Positions 7,960-17,046 of a stretch of DNA of 64,000 bases are shown one piece after another (position 1 is the first letter of the stretch; each line of letters begins with the position of its first letter). The translations under genes and the position numbers were made by a program. Under the pieces are notes generated by a model that searched no databases, was not told the DNA's origin, and saw nothing but the letters and a program-made list of their open reading frames with translations. The stretch is from Actinorhabdospora filicis (GTDB lineage: Bacteria > Actinomycetota > Actinomycetes > Mycobacteriales > Micromonosporaceae): contig NZ_BSTX01000007.1 in assembly GCF_030269765.1 (NCBI RefSeq), forward strand, positions 1 through 64,000. Direction: 5' to 3'.

Positions 7960-10900
7960 TCAGGCGCCCTTCGGCATCGCGACGTCGATGAGGGCCTGCT
8001 GCTCCACGTCGTGGATCTTCGCCGAGCCCACCGACGGCGCGGCGGCCGCGGGGCGGGACAGGCGCTGCAGGCGGACCCCGTCGAGGTGCTCCAGCAGGTT
8101 CAGGGCGATGTGGCTCCAGGCGCCCTGGTTGGCCGGCTCCTCTTGGACCCAGGCGTACTCGGTGGCGTTCGGGTACTGCGCCAGCGCCGCGCGGACCTCC
8201 TCCACCGGGAGCGGGTAGAGCTGCTCCAGGCGGATGATCGCGGTGTCGGTGATGCCGCGCTGCTCACGGGCGGCGGCGAGGTCGTAGTAGACCTTGCCGG
8301 AGCACATGAGGACCCGGGTCACCTTCGACGCGTCGAGGACGGCCGGGTCGGCCAGCACCGGCTGGAACTTCCCGTTGGTGAAGTCCTCCACCGACGAGAC
8401 CGCCGCCTTGTGCCGCAGCAGCGACTTCGGCGTGAACACCACCAGCGGCTTCTTCTTCGGCGACAGCGCCTGGCGGCGCAGCAGGTGGAAGTAGTTGGCC
8501 GGGGTGGTGCAGTTGGCGATGCGCATGTTGTCCTCGGCGCACAGCTGCAGGTAGCGCTCGGGGCGGCCGGACGTGTGGTCCGGGCCCTGGCCCTCCTGGC
8601 CGTGCGGGAGCAGCAGGGTCACGCCGGAGCGCTGTCCCCACTTGGCCTCGCCGGAGGAGATGAACTCGTCGACGACCGACTGCGCGCCATTGGCGAAGTC
8701 GCCGAACTGCGCCTCCCACAGCACCAGCGCGTCGGGACGCTCCACCGAGTAGCCGTACTCGAAGCCCATCGCGGCGTACTCCGACAGCAGCGAGTCGTGC
8801 ACCCAGAAGCGGGTGTTCTCCGCCGCGACGGTCGCGATGGGGGTGTAGTCGGCCTCGTTGTTGTTGTCCACGACCACCGAGTGGCGCTGCACGAAGGTGC
8901 CGCGGCGGGAGTCCTGACCGGCCAGGCGCACGTTCACGCCCTGGTTGACCAGCGAGCCGAAGGCGAGGATCTCACCGAAGGACCAGTCGATGCCGCCCTC
9001 GACGGCGGCCTTGGCGCGCCGCTCCAGGACCTGCTTGACGCGCTTGTGCGGCGTGAAGCCCTCCGGGTAGGAGACCTGCGCGTCGCCGATGCGCTTGACG
9101 AGCTCGGCCGGGATCGCGGTCTCGACCTCGATCTCGGGCTCGGCGACGTGGCGGCGCGGCGTCGGCTGGACGTTCCCGTTGGCCTGCTTGGTCAGCCGGA
9201 ACACCTCCTCCAGCTTCGACGAGTAGTCGCGCAGGGCCTCCTCGGCCTCTTCCAGCGTGATGTCGCCGCGCCCGATCAGGGCCTCGGTGTAGAGCTTTCG
9301 CACCGAGCGCTTCTGGTCGATGATCTGGTACATCAGCGGGTTGGTCATCGACGGGTCGTCGCCCTCGTTGTGACCGCGGCGGCGGTAGCAGAGCATGTCG
9401 ATGACGACGTCCTTGTTGAACGCCTGGCGGTACTCGAAGGCCAGCGCGGCCACGCGGACCACGGCCTCCGGGTCGTCGCCGTTGACGTGGAAGATCGGCG
9501 CCTGGATCATGCGCGCCACGTCGGTGGAGTACAGCGAGGAACGGGAGAACTCCGGGGCGGTGGTGAAACCGACCTGGTTGTTGATCACGACGTGCACGGT
9601 GCCGCCGGTGCGGTAGCCGCGCAGCTGCGACAGGTTCAGGGTCTCGGCGACCACGCCCTGACCGGCGAAGGCCGCGTCACCGTGGATCAGCACCGGCAGG
9701 ACGGTGAACCCGGCCAGGCCGAGGTTGATGCGGTCCTGCTTGGCGCGGACGATGCCCTCCAGGACCGGGTCGACCGCCTCCAGGTGCGAGGGGTTGGCCA
9801 CGATCGAGGACGTGGTGACGTGCTTGCCGTCGGCGGTGGTGAACTTGCCCGTCATGCCGAGGTGGTACTTGACGTCCCCGGAGCCCTGCGTGCTCTTCGG
9901 GTCCATCTGACCCTCGAACTCGTTGAAGATCTTCTCCACGGGCTTGCCGACGATGTTCGCCAGCACGTTCAGGCGGCCGCGGTGGGCCATGCCGACGACG
10001 ACCTCGTCGAGGCCCTCGCGGGCCGCGTTCGACAGGACCTCGTCCAGCAGCGGGATCAGCGACTCGCCGCCCTCAAGGGAGAAGCGCTTCTGCCCGACGT
10101 ACTTGGTGCCCAGGAACGTCTCGAAGGCCTCGGCGGCGTTCAGGCGGCCCAGGATGTGCTTCTGCTCGTCGGTCGAGGGCTTCTCGTAGGGCTTCTCGAC
10201 GCGCTCCTGGATCCAGGCGCGCTCCTCGGGGTCCTGGATGTGCATGTACTCGATGCCCACGCGGCGGCAGTACGACTCGCGCAGGACGCCCAGGATGTCG
10301 CGCAGCTTCATCGTGCGCTGACCGGCGAAACCGCCGACCGGGAAGACCCGGTCCAGGTCCCACAGGGTCAGGCCGTGCTGGAGGATGTCGAGGTCCGGGT
10401 GGCGGCGGATCTCGAACTCCAGCGGGTCGGTGTCGGCCATCAGGTGGCCGCGGACCCGGTAGGAGCGGATCAGCTCGATCACGCGGGCGGTCTTGTCGAT
10501 GGTGCCCTCGGAGGTGCCCGCGACGTCGCGGACCCAGCGCACCGGCTCGTACGGCAGCCGCAGCGACGTGAAGATCTCGTCGTAGAAGCCGTCGGCGCCC
10601 AGCAGCAGCTCGTGCATGCGCTTGAGGAACTCGCCCGACTGCGCGCCCTGGATGATGCGGTGGTCGTAGGTCGAGGTCACCGTGATCGTCTTGGAGACGC
10701 CCAGGTCGGTGATGGTCTCCTCGGACGCCCCGGCGAACTGCGCCGGGTACTCCATCGCGCCGACGCCGATGATCGTGCCCTGGCCCAGCATGAGGCGCGG
10801 AACCGAGTGCACGGTGCCGATGCCGCCGGGGTTGGTCAGGGTCACGGTGGTGCCGGCGTAGTCGTCCATGCCGAGCTTGTTGTTGCGGGCCTTGCGGACG

Positions 10901-11622
10901 ATGTCCTCGTAGGCCTGCCAGAACTGGCGGAAGTCCATCGTCTCGCAGCCCTTGATGGAGGGGACCACGAGAGTGCGGCTGCCGTCGGGCTTCTGGAGGT
11001 CGATCGCCAGACCCAGGTTCACGTGGGCGGGCTGGACCAGCTCGGGCTTGCCCTCGGCGGTCCGGAAATGGTTGTTCATCTCCGGATGCGTGGACAGGGC
11101 CTTGATCAGGGCGTAGCCGATGAGGTGCGTGAAGCTGACCTTGCCGCCGCGGCCACGCTTGAGGTGGTTGTTGATCACGATGCGGTTGTCGGACAGCAGC
11201 TTCGCCGGGACGGCGCGCACGCTCGTCGCGGTCGGCACCTCCAGCGAGGCGTCCATGTTCTGCGCGACCTTGGCCGCCACGCCCTTGAGCGGGACGACCT
11301 TGTCGTCCTCGGCGACCGGGACGGTGGCCTTGGCCGGGGCGGCCGCGGGCTTGGCGGCGGCCGGTGCGGGCTTCGCGGGCGCCGGAGCGCTCACGGCGGG
11401 TGCCGCGGGGGTCTGGGGGGTGGCCACGGGTGCCGCGGGGGCGGCGGGCTCGGGCTGCGCCTTCTTGTAGTCACCGAAGAACTCGTGCCACGTCGGCTCG
11501 ACACTGGAGGGATCTTCGAGGTACCGCTGGTACATCTCCTCGACGATCCACTCGTTGGGTCCGAACTCCGCGAGCGTCTGTTCTTTGCTTGTCGAACTGC
11601 TGTCGGTCGACACGGCCGTCAT
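7960..11622 (-). CDS. kgd: Multifunctional 2-oxoglutarate decarboxylase/dehydrogenase E1-E2
   Basis: A 1220-residue TCA-cycle enzyme close in length to mycobacterial Kgd (about 1230). Order: a short N-terminal segment 'FGPNEWIVEEMYQRYLEDP' (about 17-36), an Ala/Pro-rich linker (about 52-105), an E2-type acyltransferase domain (about 110-345, with 'STYDHRIIQGAQSGEFLKRM'), then the ThDP-dependent E1 part, including 'GDAAFAGQGVVAETLNLSQL' and 'VVINNQVGF' for cofactor and metal binding. The E2-like part has no lipoyl domain, as known for this actinobacterial fusion, which works with a separate E2 of the PDH/ODH supercomplex. GAAGAGG lies just before the ATG. Regulation in relatives is by the FHA protein GarA/OdhI; no such gene is in this window. 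Confidence 0.96.
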   Translation of the reverse strand: MTAVSTDSSSTSKEQTLAEFGPNEWIVEEMYQRYLEDPSSVEPTWHEFFGDYKKAQPEPAAPAAPVATPQTPAAPAVSAPAPAKPAPAAAKPAAAPAKATVPVAEDDKVVPLKGVAAKVAQNMDASLEVPTATSVRAVPAKLLSDNRIVINNHLKRGRGGKVSFTHLIGYALIKALSTHPEMNNHFRTAEGKPELVQPAHVNLGLAIDLQKPDGSRTLVVPSIKGCETMDFRQFWQAYEDIVRKARNNKLGMDDYAGTTVTLTNPGGIGTVHSVPRLMLGQGTIIGVGAMEYPAQFAGASEETITDLGVSKTITVTSTYDHRIIQGAQSGEFLKRMHELLLGADGFYDEIFTSLRLPYEPVRWVRDVAGTSEGTIDKTARVIELIRSYRVRGHLMADTDPLEFEIRRHPDLDILQHGLTLWDLDRVFPVGGFAGQRTMKLRDILGVLRESYCRRVGIEYMHIQDPEERAWIQERVEKPYEKPSTDEQKHILGRLNAAEAFETFLGTKYVGQKRFSLEGGESLIPLLDEVLSNAAREGLDEVVVGMAHRGRLNVLANIVGKPVEKIFNEFEGQMDPKSTQGSGDVKYHLGMTGKFTTADGKHVTTSSIVANPSHLEAVDPVLEGIVRAKQDRINLGLAGFTVLPVLIHGDAAFAGQGVVAETLNLSQLRGYRTGGTVHVVINNQVGFTTAPEFSRSSLYSTDVARMIQAPIFHVNGDDPEAVVRVAALAFEYRQAFNKDVVIDMLCYRRRGHNEGDDPSMTNPLMYQIIDQKRSVRKLYTEALIGRGDITLEEAEEALRDYSSKLEEVFRLTKQANGNVQPTPRRHVAEPEIEVETAIPAELVKRIGDAQVSYPEGFTPHKRVKQVLERRAKAAVEGGIDWSFGEILAFGSLVNQGVNVRLAGQDSRRGTFVQRHSVVVDNNNEADYTPIATVAAENTRFWVHDSLLSEYAAMGFEYGYSVERPDALVLWEAQFGDFANGAQSVVDEFISSGEAKWGQRSGVTLLLPHGQEGQGPDHTSGRPERYLQLCAEDNMRIANCTTPANYFHLLRRQALSPKKKPLVVFTPKSLLRHKAAVSSVEDFTNGKFQPVLADPAVLDASKVTRVLMCSGKVYYDLAAAREQRGITDTAIIRLEQLYPLPVEEVRAALAQYPNATEYAWVQEEPANQGAWSHIALNLLEHLDGVRLQRLSRPAAAAPSVGSAKIHDVEQQALIDVAMPKGA

Positions 11623-11763
11623 CGCCTCTTCTACAGCTTTATGAATGGCATGGGTAGTCCTGCGCTACAGGCTACGTCGGCGGGCAGGGCGAAGCGCACC
11701 CGCCCGGAGCCCAAGCGCAGGTCATCCACCGGTACGGGTGTACTAATTCATACTCGCCGTGAC

Positions 11764-12114
11764 TCAGGTCGCTCTCGTGGGAGCGACCGCGAAGGCGTCC
11801 GTCTGCTCTTCCAGGAGCTCCTGGGCGCCGACCACCGTGAAGAGGCGGGTGATGAAACGGCTGGGGTTGGTGACGGTGACCGTGACGCCCACGTCCCGGG
11901 CGATGCGGTATCCGACCACGAGCGTGCCGATGCCGGTGGAGTCGAGGACGGTCACGCCCGCCACGTCCACGTGGATCGATTTGGCCTTGTCGGTGGCGAG
12001 GATCTCGGTGATCGACTCCCGGATCCTCGGAGCGGTCGCGTAATCGACCTCGCCGCGTAGTGCCAGAGTCACTCGGCCGTCAGGGGCCGTGTGGGTCTCG
12101 ATTGACAGCGTCAT
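11764..12114 (-). CDS. STAS-domain anti-sigma factor antagonist
   Basis: A 116-residue single STAS domain of the SpoIIAA/RsbV type. The phosphorylation loop is intact: 'VTVLDSTGIGTLVVGYRIA' around residues 53-71, with the serine after the Asp as the expected site of phosphorylation by an RsbW-like anti-sigma kinase. Dephosphorylated proteins of this class free a stress or developmental sigma factor. No cognate kinase or sigma factor is adjacent, so the partner is encoded elsewhere. The C-terminus (LFTVVGAQELLEEQTDAF) is the usual last helix. It is transcribed toward kgd, with about 140 bp in between. Confidence 0.9.
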   Translation of the reverse strand: MTLSIETHTAPDGRVTLALRGEVDYATAPRIRESITEILATDKAKSIHVDVAGVTVLDSTGIGTLVVGYRIARDVGVTVTVTNPSRFITRLFTVVGAQELLEEQTDAFAVAPTRAT

Positions 12115-12438
12115 CGCACCCTCATCGTCGTCGACTCGTCATCGTCTCGTGCAGGTCGTACCGGGGCGCGCGGCGGATGAGCCGGCGCGCTCGCAGATCT
12201 CTCTCGAAACCGAGGCGGTCCGCCACCGGCGGCCCGGTCCGCGCACAGCTCGATCACGCGTGCGGGCTCGGCGGAGAGACCAGCGTAACCGATTTGTTAG
12301 CCGATTGGGACCAGCGGTCGGCTTGCCTTGAGCTGGCAACGGTACTAGCGCCTCGCCGGTCTGTCGACGTGCGGCCGGAGTGTTTTTTCGGGCTGAACCG
12401 GACGGTTTCTTTTCCAATGTGGACGGTAAACGCGCAGG
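12115..12438. other. Intergenic region upstream of the STAS gene
   Basis: 324 bp between the end of the hotdog-like gene and the start of the STAS gene. It must hold the STAS promoter, but I see no convincing -35/-10 pair, repeat or gene. Local AT content is a little higher around 12290-12420. Confidence 0.4.
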
Positions 12439-13101
12439 TCAGCGCGCGATGGAGATCCACACGGCCTGGGCCTGCGCGAGAACGCGCCCGTTCTCGCCGT
12501 ACAGCGTCGTCGTGACCGCCGCCTTGCGTCCCGACAACCCGTCCAGTCGTCCCATGACCAGGCAGTTCTCTCCCGGCTGTGGGATATGCCTCACTTGTCC
12601 GGTGAGGCGCCCGAGGAGTCGCGGGTTCTGCTCCAGATCGTTGACCCATCCGCCCGGACAGTCCAGAGCCGCCCACATCGTGGGAGCGCCGACCTCGGCG
12701 GGAACCCGCCATGTCGCGATCGTGCGGCCGTCCGGGAGGCGGCCCGGGGCCAGGTGGAGGCCGGTGGCCGAGCGCGGACCGCACGTGAAGCAGGTCGGGA
12801 ACGGGTGGTGCGCCAGTCCGGGATATGGACCGGCCAGGGCCGGATCGCCGGGCTCGACGGGCGCGGCGAACGCGTCCGGTGCCGCCTCGGTGGCCTCGGC
12901 CACCAGGACCTCGCCGTGCCGCACGCGGACCGTCTCACCGGGCTCGACGGTCATGGCGACGTCCAGGGGCGGCGGGACGCGCAGGGTCACCGTCACCGCG
13001 TCCCACGGCGCCGCCCCCGCGATCAGGCCGCTGGTGTAGCCGCCGTTGCCGGAGTCGGGCGGGCCGCAGAAGCGGGCGGGGACGGTCACGGTCGCGGTCA
13101 T
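12439..13101 (-). CDS. Hotdog/thioesterase-like hypothetical protein
   Basis: A 220-residue soluble protein. The opening 'RFCGPPDSGNGGYTSGLIAG' resembles the first helix and loop of hotdog-fold thioesterases, and a second half starts near 'HHPFPTCFTCGP', giving a possible double-hotdog plan (inference). The CxxC in that segment is notable. The ATG at 13101 follows GGAGCCGAG on the minus strand, and upstream in-frame residues do not look coded. It is divergent from the response regulator, and 135 bp separate the two starts. Substrate unknown. Confidence 0.6.
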   Translation of the reverse strand: MTATVTVPARFCGPPDSGNGGYTSGLIAGAAPWDAVTVTLRVPPPLDVAMTVEPGETVRVRHGEVLVAEATEAAPDAFAAPVEPGDPALAGPYPGLAHHPFPTCFTCGPRSATGLHLAPGRLPDGRTIATWRVPAEVGAPTMWAALDCPGGWVNDLEQNPRLLGRLTGQVRHIPQPGENCLVMGRLDGLSGRKAAVTTTLYGENGRVLAQAQAVWISIAR

Positions 13102-13236
13102 CTCGGCTCCCTCGGGGACGTCACTGACGTGGGCAGTCTGGCAGTCGGCGGCCCCGGAGGCGCCGCCCACCCCATTGCCAGGAAGCTCTCAGCCGATGTC
13201 CAGCCTCGTCGGGGACAGGGGGCGCAAGATGGACTC

Positions 13237-13956
13237 ATGCCGGTAGGGGAGAAGAACCGCGCCGCCACCGAGGCGGAGGCGACGCTGCTCGTGGTCGAGG
13301 ACGACCCGAACATCTGCGAGTTGCTGGCCACCAGCCTGCGCTACGCGGGCTTCGCCGTGCACACGGCCAGCGGTGGCGAAGAGGCCGTGCGGGCGGTGTC
13401 CAGGCACCGGCCCGACCTGATCGTCCTCGACGTCATGCTCCCCGACTTCGACGGCTTCGAGGTCGCCCGCCGGGTGCGCTCCGGCTCCGACCGGACCCCC
13501 ATCGTGTACCTCACCGCGCGCGACGCCACCGAGGACAAGGTCCGCGGGCTGACCCTGGGCGGCGACGACTACGTCACCAAGCCCTTCAGCCTGGAGGAGG
13601 TCATCGCCCGCCTGCGCGCCGTGCTGCGCCGCACCCAGGGCGACGTGACCCCGCCCCCGCGCCTGAAGTACGCCGACCTGGAGCTCGACGAGGAGACCCA
13701 CGAGGTCTGGCGCGCCGGGCGCACCGTCCAGCTCTCGCCGACCGAGTTCAAGCTCCTGCGCTACTTCATGGTCAACGCCGGGCGCGTGCTGTCCAAGGCG
13801 CAGATCCTCGACCACGTCTGGCGCTACGACTTCCGCGGCGACGACGGCATCGTGGAGTCCTACGTGTCCTACCTGCGCCGCAAGATAGACAACATGGAGC
13901 CGCGCCTCATCCAGACCCTGCGCGGCATCGGCTACGTCCTGAGGTCCCCGCAGTAG
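13237..13956 (+). CDS. OmpR-family response regulator (MprA/TrcR-like)
   Basis: A 239-residue two-component regulator. The receiver domain covers about residues 16-130 with acidic pocket EDD (21-23), phospho-acceptor Asp65 in 'LIVLDVMLPDFDGFEVA', and the conserved Lys in 'YVTKPFS'. The winged-helix DNA-binding domain follows (about 145-238) with 'LSPTEFKLLRYFMVNAGRVL'. It is followed after 2 bp by the sensor kinase and then by a trypsin-like protease, matching the mycobacterial mprA-mprB-pepD order, an envelope-stress circuit. The ATG at 13237 was taken as start; the frame is open upstream but overlaps the divergent gene. Confidence 0.93.
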   Translation: MPVGEKNRAATEAEATLLVVEDDPNICELLATSLRYAGFAVHTASGGEEAVRAVSRHRPDLIVLDVMLPDFDGFEVARRVRSGSDRTPIVYLTARDATEDKVRGLTLGGDDYVTKPFSLEEVIARLRAVLRRTQGDVTPPPRLKYADLELDEETHEVWRAGRTVQLSPTEFKLLRYFMVNAGRVLSKAQILDHVWRYDFRGDDGIVESYVSYLRRKIDNMEPRLIQTLRGIGYVLRSPQ

Positions 13957-13958
13957 AG

Positions 13959-15563
13959 ATGAGCGTTCCGAGAGTCAGCGCGGTCCGCGGAGGCTGGCAG
14001 CGCACCCCCCTGAGGGTCAAACTCATGGCGTCCATGCTGTTGCTGGTCGCCGGAGCCCTCGTGCTCATGAGCGTGGTCAGCGTGACCCGCCTCGACAGCG
14101 TCCTCACCGACCGCGTCGACGAGGAGCTCGCCAGCCGCTACAGCGGGCAGCTGCAGATCGCCTTCGACCCCAAGACCAAGCAGCTGCTGTCGACGCCGTC
14201 GGACACCATCATCATGTGGCCCGACGTGAACGCCGATGGCGGCCTGTACTACCTGTACCTGCACAGCGGTGAGCTGCCGTCGTCACTGCCGTTCTCGGGC
14301 GTGGCCGCCGAGGACATCCAGGTCCAGCTGGAGAGCCACCTGGGCGGCGAGGCGTACACCATCGCCTCCGCCGACGGCAAGACCCGCTGGCGCTTCGTCA
14401 CCCGCGTCGCCACCGTGAACTCCTCCGGCGAGCAGCACATCGTCGGCGTCGGCGTCGACCTCAAGGACGTCACCGCCACCGTCGCCGAGCTGACCACCAT
14501 CGACCTGCTGGTCGGCACCGCCGTCCTCATCGCCCTGGCCAGCATCGGCGTGGCGATGATCCGCGCCAGCCTCAACCCGCTGCGCCAGATGGAGGCCACC
14601 GCCGTCGCCATCGCCGCCGGCGACCTGTCCCGGCGCGTCCCGCAGCACGACGTGCGCACCGAGGTCGGGCAACTGGGCGCGGCCCTGAACACCATGCTCG
14701 GGCAGATCGAGACCGCCTTCGCCGCCGCCACGGCCTCCGAGGCGCAGGCGCTGCGCTCGGAGGAGAAGATGCGCCGGTTCATCGCCGACGCCAGCCACGA
14801 GCTGCGCACCCCGCTGACCACCGTCCGCGGCTTCGCCGAGCTCTACCGCCAGCGCGGCGACTCGGCCGGGCCCGAAGAGGTCGCCGCCAGCATGCGCCGC
14901 ATCGAGGACGAGGCCAAGCGCATGGGCCTGCTCGTGGAGGACCTGCTGCTGCTGGCCCGCCTCGACCGGGAGCGCCCGGTCCAGGCCGACCCGGTGGACC
15001 TGCTGTCGCTGGCCGCCGACGGCGTCACCGGCGCCAAGGTCACCCACCCCGAGCGCCCGCTCGACCTGAAGGTCGGGCGCGGGCCGCTGATCGTGCTCGG
15101 CGACGAGCTGCGGCTGCGGCAGATCCTGTCGAACCTGCTGGCCAACGCGCTGGCGCACACCCCGCCGGAGACGCCCATCGAGGTCCGCGTGTACGCCGAA
15201 GGCGTCCACGCCTACCTGGAGGTCGCCGACGAGGGCCCCGGCATGACCCCCGACCAGGCCGAGCGCGTCTTCGAGCGCTTCTACCGCGTCGACCCGGCGC
15301 GCGGACGGCAGTCCGGCGGCTCCGGGCTCGGCCTGGCGATCGTGTCGGCGCTGGTCGCCGCGCACAACGGGCGCGTCACCGTGCACACCGAGGTCGGCGT
15401 GGGCACCGTCTTCCGGGTGCGCCTCGACCTCGACCCCGACCTGCTGGCACCGGAACCCGAAGAGCCCGCGGAGGAGGCCCTTGAGGTCTCCGCCGACGTG
15501 CCCGCCGACGCTCCCGTCGCCCCGCTTTCAGCCAATTCGCAGGATGAGTCCAGGGATGCCTGA
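13959..15563 (+). CDS. Membrane sensor histidine kinase (MprB-like)
   Basis: A 534-residue HAMP-type kinase. First membrane helix about residues 20-43, an extracytoplasmic sensor of roughly 135 residues, second helix about 180-201, then HAMP (about 202-255). The HisKA dimerisation domain carries the phospho-acceptor His280 in 'FIADASHELRTPLTTVRGF'. The ATPase domain follows with N box 'LRQILSNLLANALAH' and G boxes 'VADEGPGM' and 'GGSGLGLAIVSALV'. A tail of about 40 acidic and proline-rich residues follows. It partners the response regulator 2 bp upstream and probably responds to envelope conditions, as its neighbour is a membrane protease. Confidence 0.94.
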   Translation: MSVPRVSAVRGGWQRTPLRVKLMASMLLLVAGALVLMSVVSVTRLDSVLTDRVDEELASRYSGQLQIAFDPKTKQLLSTPSDTIIMWPDVNADGGLYYLYLHSGELPSSLPFSGVAAEDIQVQLESHLGGEAYTIASADGKTRWRFVTRVATVNSSGEQHIVGVGVDLKDVTATVAELTTIDLLVGTAVLIALASIGVAMIRASLNPLRQMEATAVAIAAGDLSRRVPQHDVRTEVGQLGAALNTMLGQIETAFAAATASEAQALRSEEKMRRFIADASHELRTPLTTVRGFAELYRQRGDSAGPEEVAASMRRIEDEAKRMGLLVEDLLLLARLDRERPVQADPVDLLSLAADGVTGAKVTHPERPLDLKVGRGPLIVLGDELRLRQILSNLLANALAHTPPETPIEVRVYAEGVHAYLEVADEGPGMTPDQAERVFERFYRVDPARGRQSGGSGLGLAIVSALVAAHNGRVTVHTEVGVGTVFRVRLDLDPDLLAPEPEEPAEEALEVSADVPADAPVAPLSANSQDESRDA

Positions 15564-15587
15564 GTTTGACCGGCCATAGTTCTGCTC

Positions 15588-16895
15588 ATGAACGAGCCGA
15601 ACGCATCCGCCGCCCCGGACCCCCGGGACGGATCGAACCCCCCGGCGTCGGCCGAGGGCGTGACTCCTCTCAACGAGACCCACTCTTCTGAGACCCCCGC
15701 CAACGACCTGACCGCCGCCGAGATCGCGGCCAACCACGCCGAGGTCGCCAAGGCCGCCGCCGAGGTGCCGTCCTGGAAGCCGGAGACGGCCGGGACCGCG
15801 GTGCCGCCGGAGGCTCCTTCTCCCACCCCCACCCCCACCGCCGTTCCGCCCGTGGCCGCCGCTCCCGCCGTGGAGTGGCCCGCGAGCCCGCAGCCCCCGG
15901 CCTGGGCCGCGCCGCAGCGTCCCGTCCCGCCGCCGGTCACCGGACCCGCCAGCCACCCGCTGACGAGCCAGCTCCCGCCGGTGTGGCCGGCCGCGCCGCA
16001 GCACGCGCAGCCCCGCCCGGGCGTCTCCTACGCGCCGCCGCCGACCCCCGGCTACTACCCGAACTCGCCGGTCACCGGATACCCGGCGCCGGCGCCGAAG
16101 ACCCCCGCGTGGCGCAAGCCTCTGGCGGCCGTCGCGCTGATCGCGGCCCTCGTCGTCGGATCCGCCACCGCCGGTGGCGTGGCCGGCTACCTCGCCGGTG
16201 ACGCCAACGCCTCCGGTTCCGGCAGCCACATCTCCTCCCCGTCGGCGCCGGTGGCCAACGGCGCGACCATCGCCGACGTGGCCGCCGCCGTCCAGCCCAG
16301 CGTCGTGGTCATCACCACCGGCCAGGCCGAGGGCTCCGGGGTGGTCCTGGACAAGAACGGGAACATCCTCACCAACAACCACGTCGTGTCCACCGCCCGC
16401 GGCAACACCGTCACGGTGAAGTTCGCCGACGGCACCACCGCCAACGCGCGCATCGTGGGCACCGACCCCGCCAACGACCTCGCGGTGATCAACGTCGGCG
16501 CCTCCGAGAAGCTCACCCCGATCGCCATCGGCGACTCCTCCTCGCTGCGCGTGGGCGACACCGTCCTCGCCCTGGGCTCCCCGCTGGGCCTGGAGGGCTC
16601 GGTCAGCTCCGGCATCGTCTCGGCCCTCGACCGCACCATCTCGGTGGGCTCCGAACAGGAGAGCCCCTTCAGCCGCTCCGAGGCCACCAAACTGAACGGC
16701 CTCATCCAGACCGACGCCGCCATCAACTCCGGCAACTCCGGCGGTGCCCTGGTCAACGGGCGCGGCGAGCTGATCGGCATCAACACCGCCATCGCCACCG
16801 ACGGCAGCTCCTCGGGCTCCATCGGCGTCGGCTTCGCGATCCCGTCGAACACCGCCAAGCAGGTCGCCGAAAAGCTGATCGCGCAGGGTTCCTGA
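15588..16895 (+). CDS. Membrane-anchored HtrA-like serine protease lacking a PDZ domain
   Basis: A 435-residue protease. Residues 1-175 form a long Pro/Ala-rich cytoplasmic region, one membrane helix lies at about 177-203, and the trypsin-like domain follows outside. The catalytic triad is intact: His265 in 'ILTNNHVV', Asp297 in 'DPANDLAV' and Ser384 in 'INSGNSGGALV'. HtrA/PepD proteins normally carry a C-terminal PDZ domain of about 90 residues, starting just after the 'IPSNTAKQVAEKLI' helix. Here translation stops five residues later, and no PDZ-like frame follows. It starts 24 bp after the kinase stop codon, so it belongs to the regulator-kinase operon and likely degrades misfolded envelope proteins. 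Confidence 0.92.
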   Translation: MNEPNASAAPDPRDGSNPPASAEGVTPLNETHSSETPANDLTAAEIAANHAEVAKAAAEVPSWKPETAGTAVPPEAPSPTPTPTAVPPVAAAPAVEWPASPQPPAWAAPQRPVPPPVTGPASHPLTSQLPPVWPAAPQHAQPRPGVSYAPPPTPGYYPNSPVTGYPAPAPKTPAWRKPLAAVALIAALVVGSATAGGVAGYLAGDANASGSGSHISSPSAPVANGATIADVAAAVQPSVVVITTGQAEGSGVVLDKNGNILTNNHVVSTARGNTVTVKFADGTTANARIVGTDPANDLAVINVGASEKLTPIAIGDSSSLRVGDTVLALGSPLGLEGSVSSGIVSALDRTISVGSEQESPFSRSEATKLNGLIQTDAAINSGNSGGALVNGRGELIGINTAIATDGSSSGSIGVGFAIPSNTAKQVAEKLIAQGS

Positions 16896-16977
16896 CCGGC
16901 TTCGCCGGTTCGGGTTCATAAGACCTGGAACCGGCTCGCGGGCCGGTTCGTCAAAGCCTTTGTTCTCCTCCCCGAGG

Positions 16978-17017
16978 ACGGGTGGTGGAAGGTAATGGGC
17001 GACCTTCCACCACCCGT
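16978..17017. terminator. Strong bidirectional terminator hairpin
   Basis: A perfect 16-bp inverted repeat (16978-16993 and 17002-17017) with an 8-nt loop, between the convergent protease gene and the 17047 gene. A smaller hairpin (ACCGGC-TTC-GCCGGT) begins at the protease stop codon. Confidence 0.8.
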
Positions 17018-17046
17018 CCCACTCCACTTTCCGAAGGGCGGGGAGT

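Noticed and set aside
7957..12060. Very long open frame on the strand opposite kgd
   Set aside because: It mirrors the GC-biased codons of kgd; low-complexity protein with no domain.
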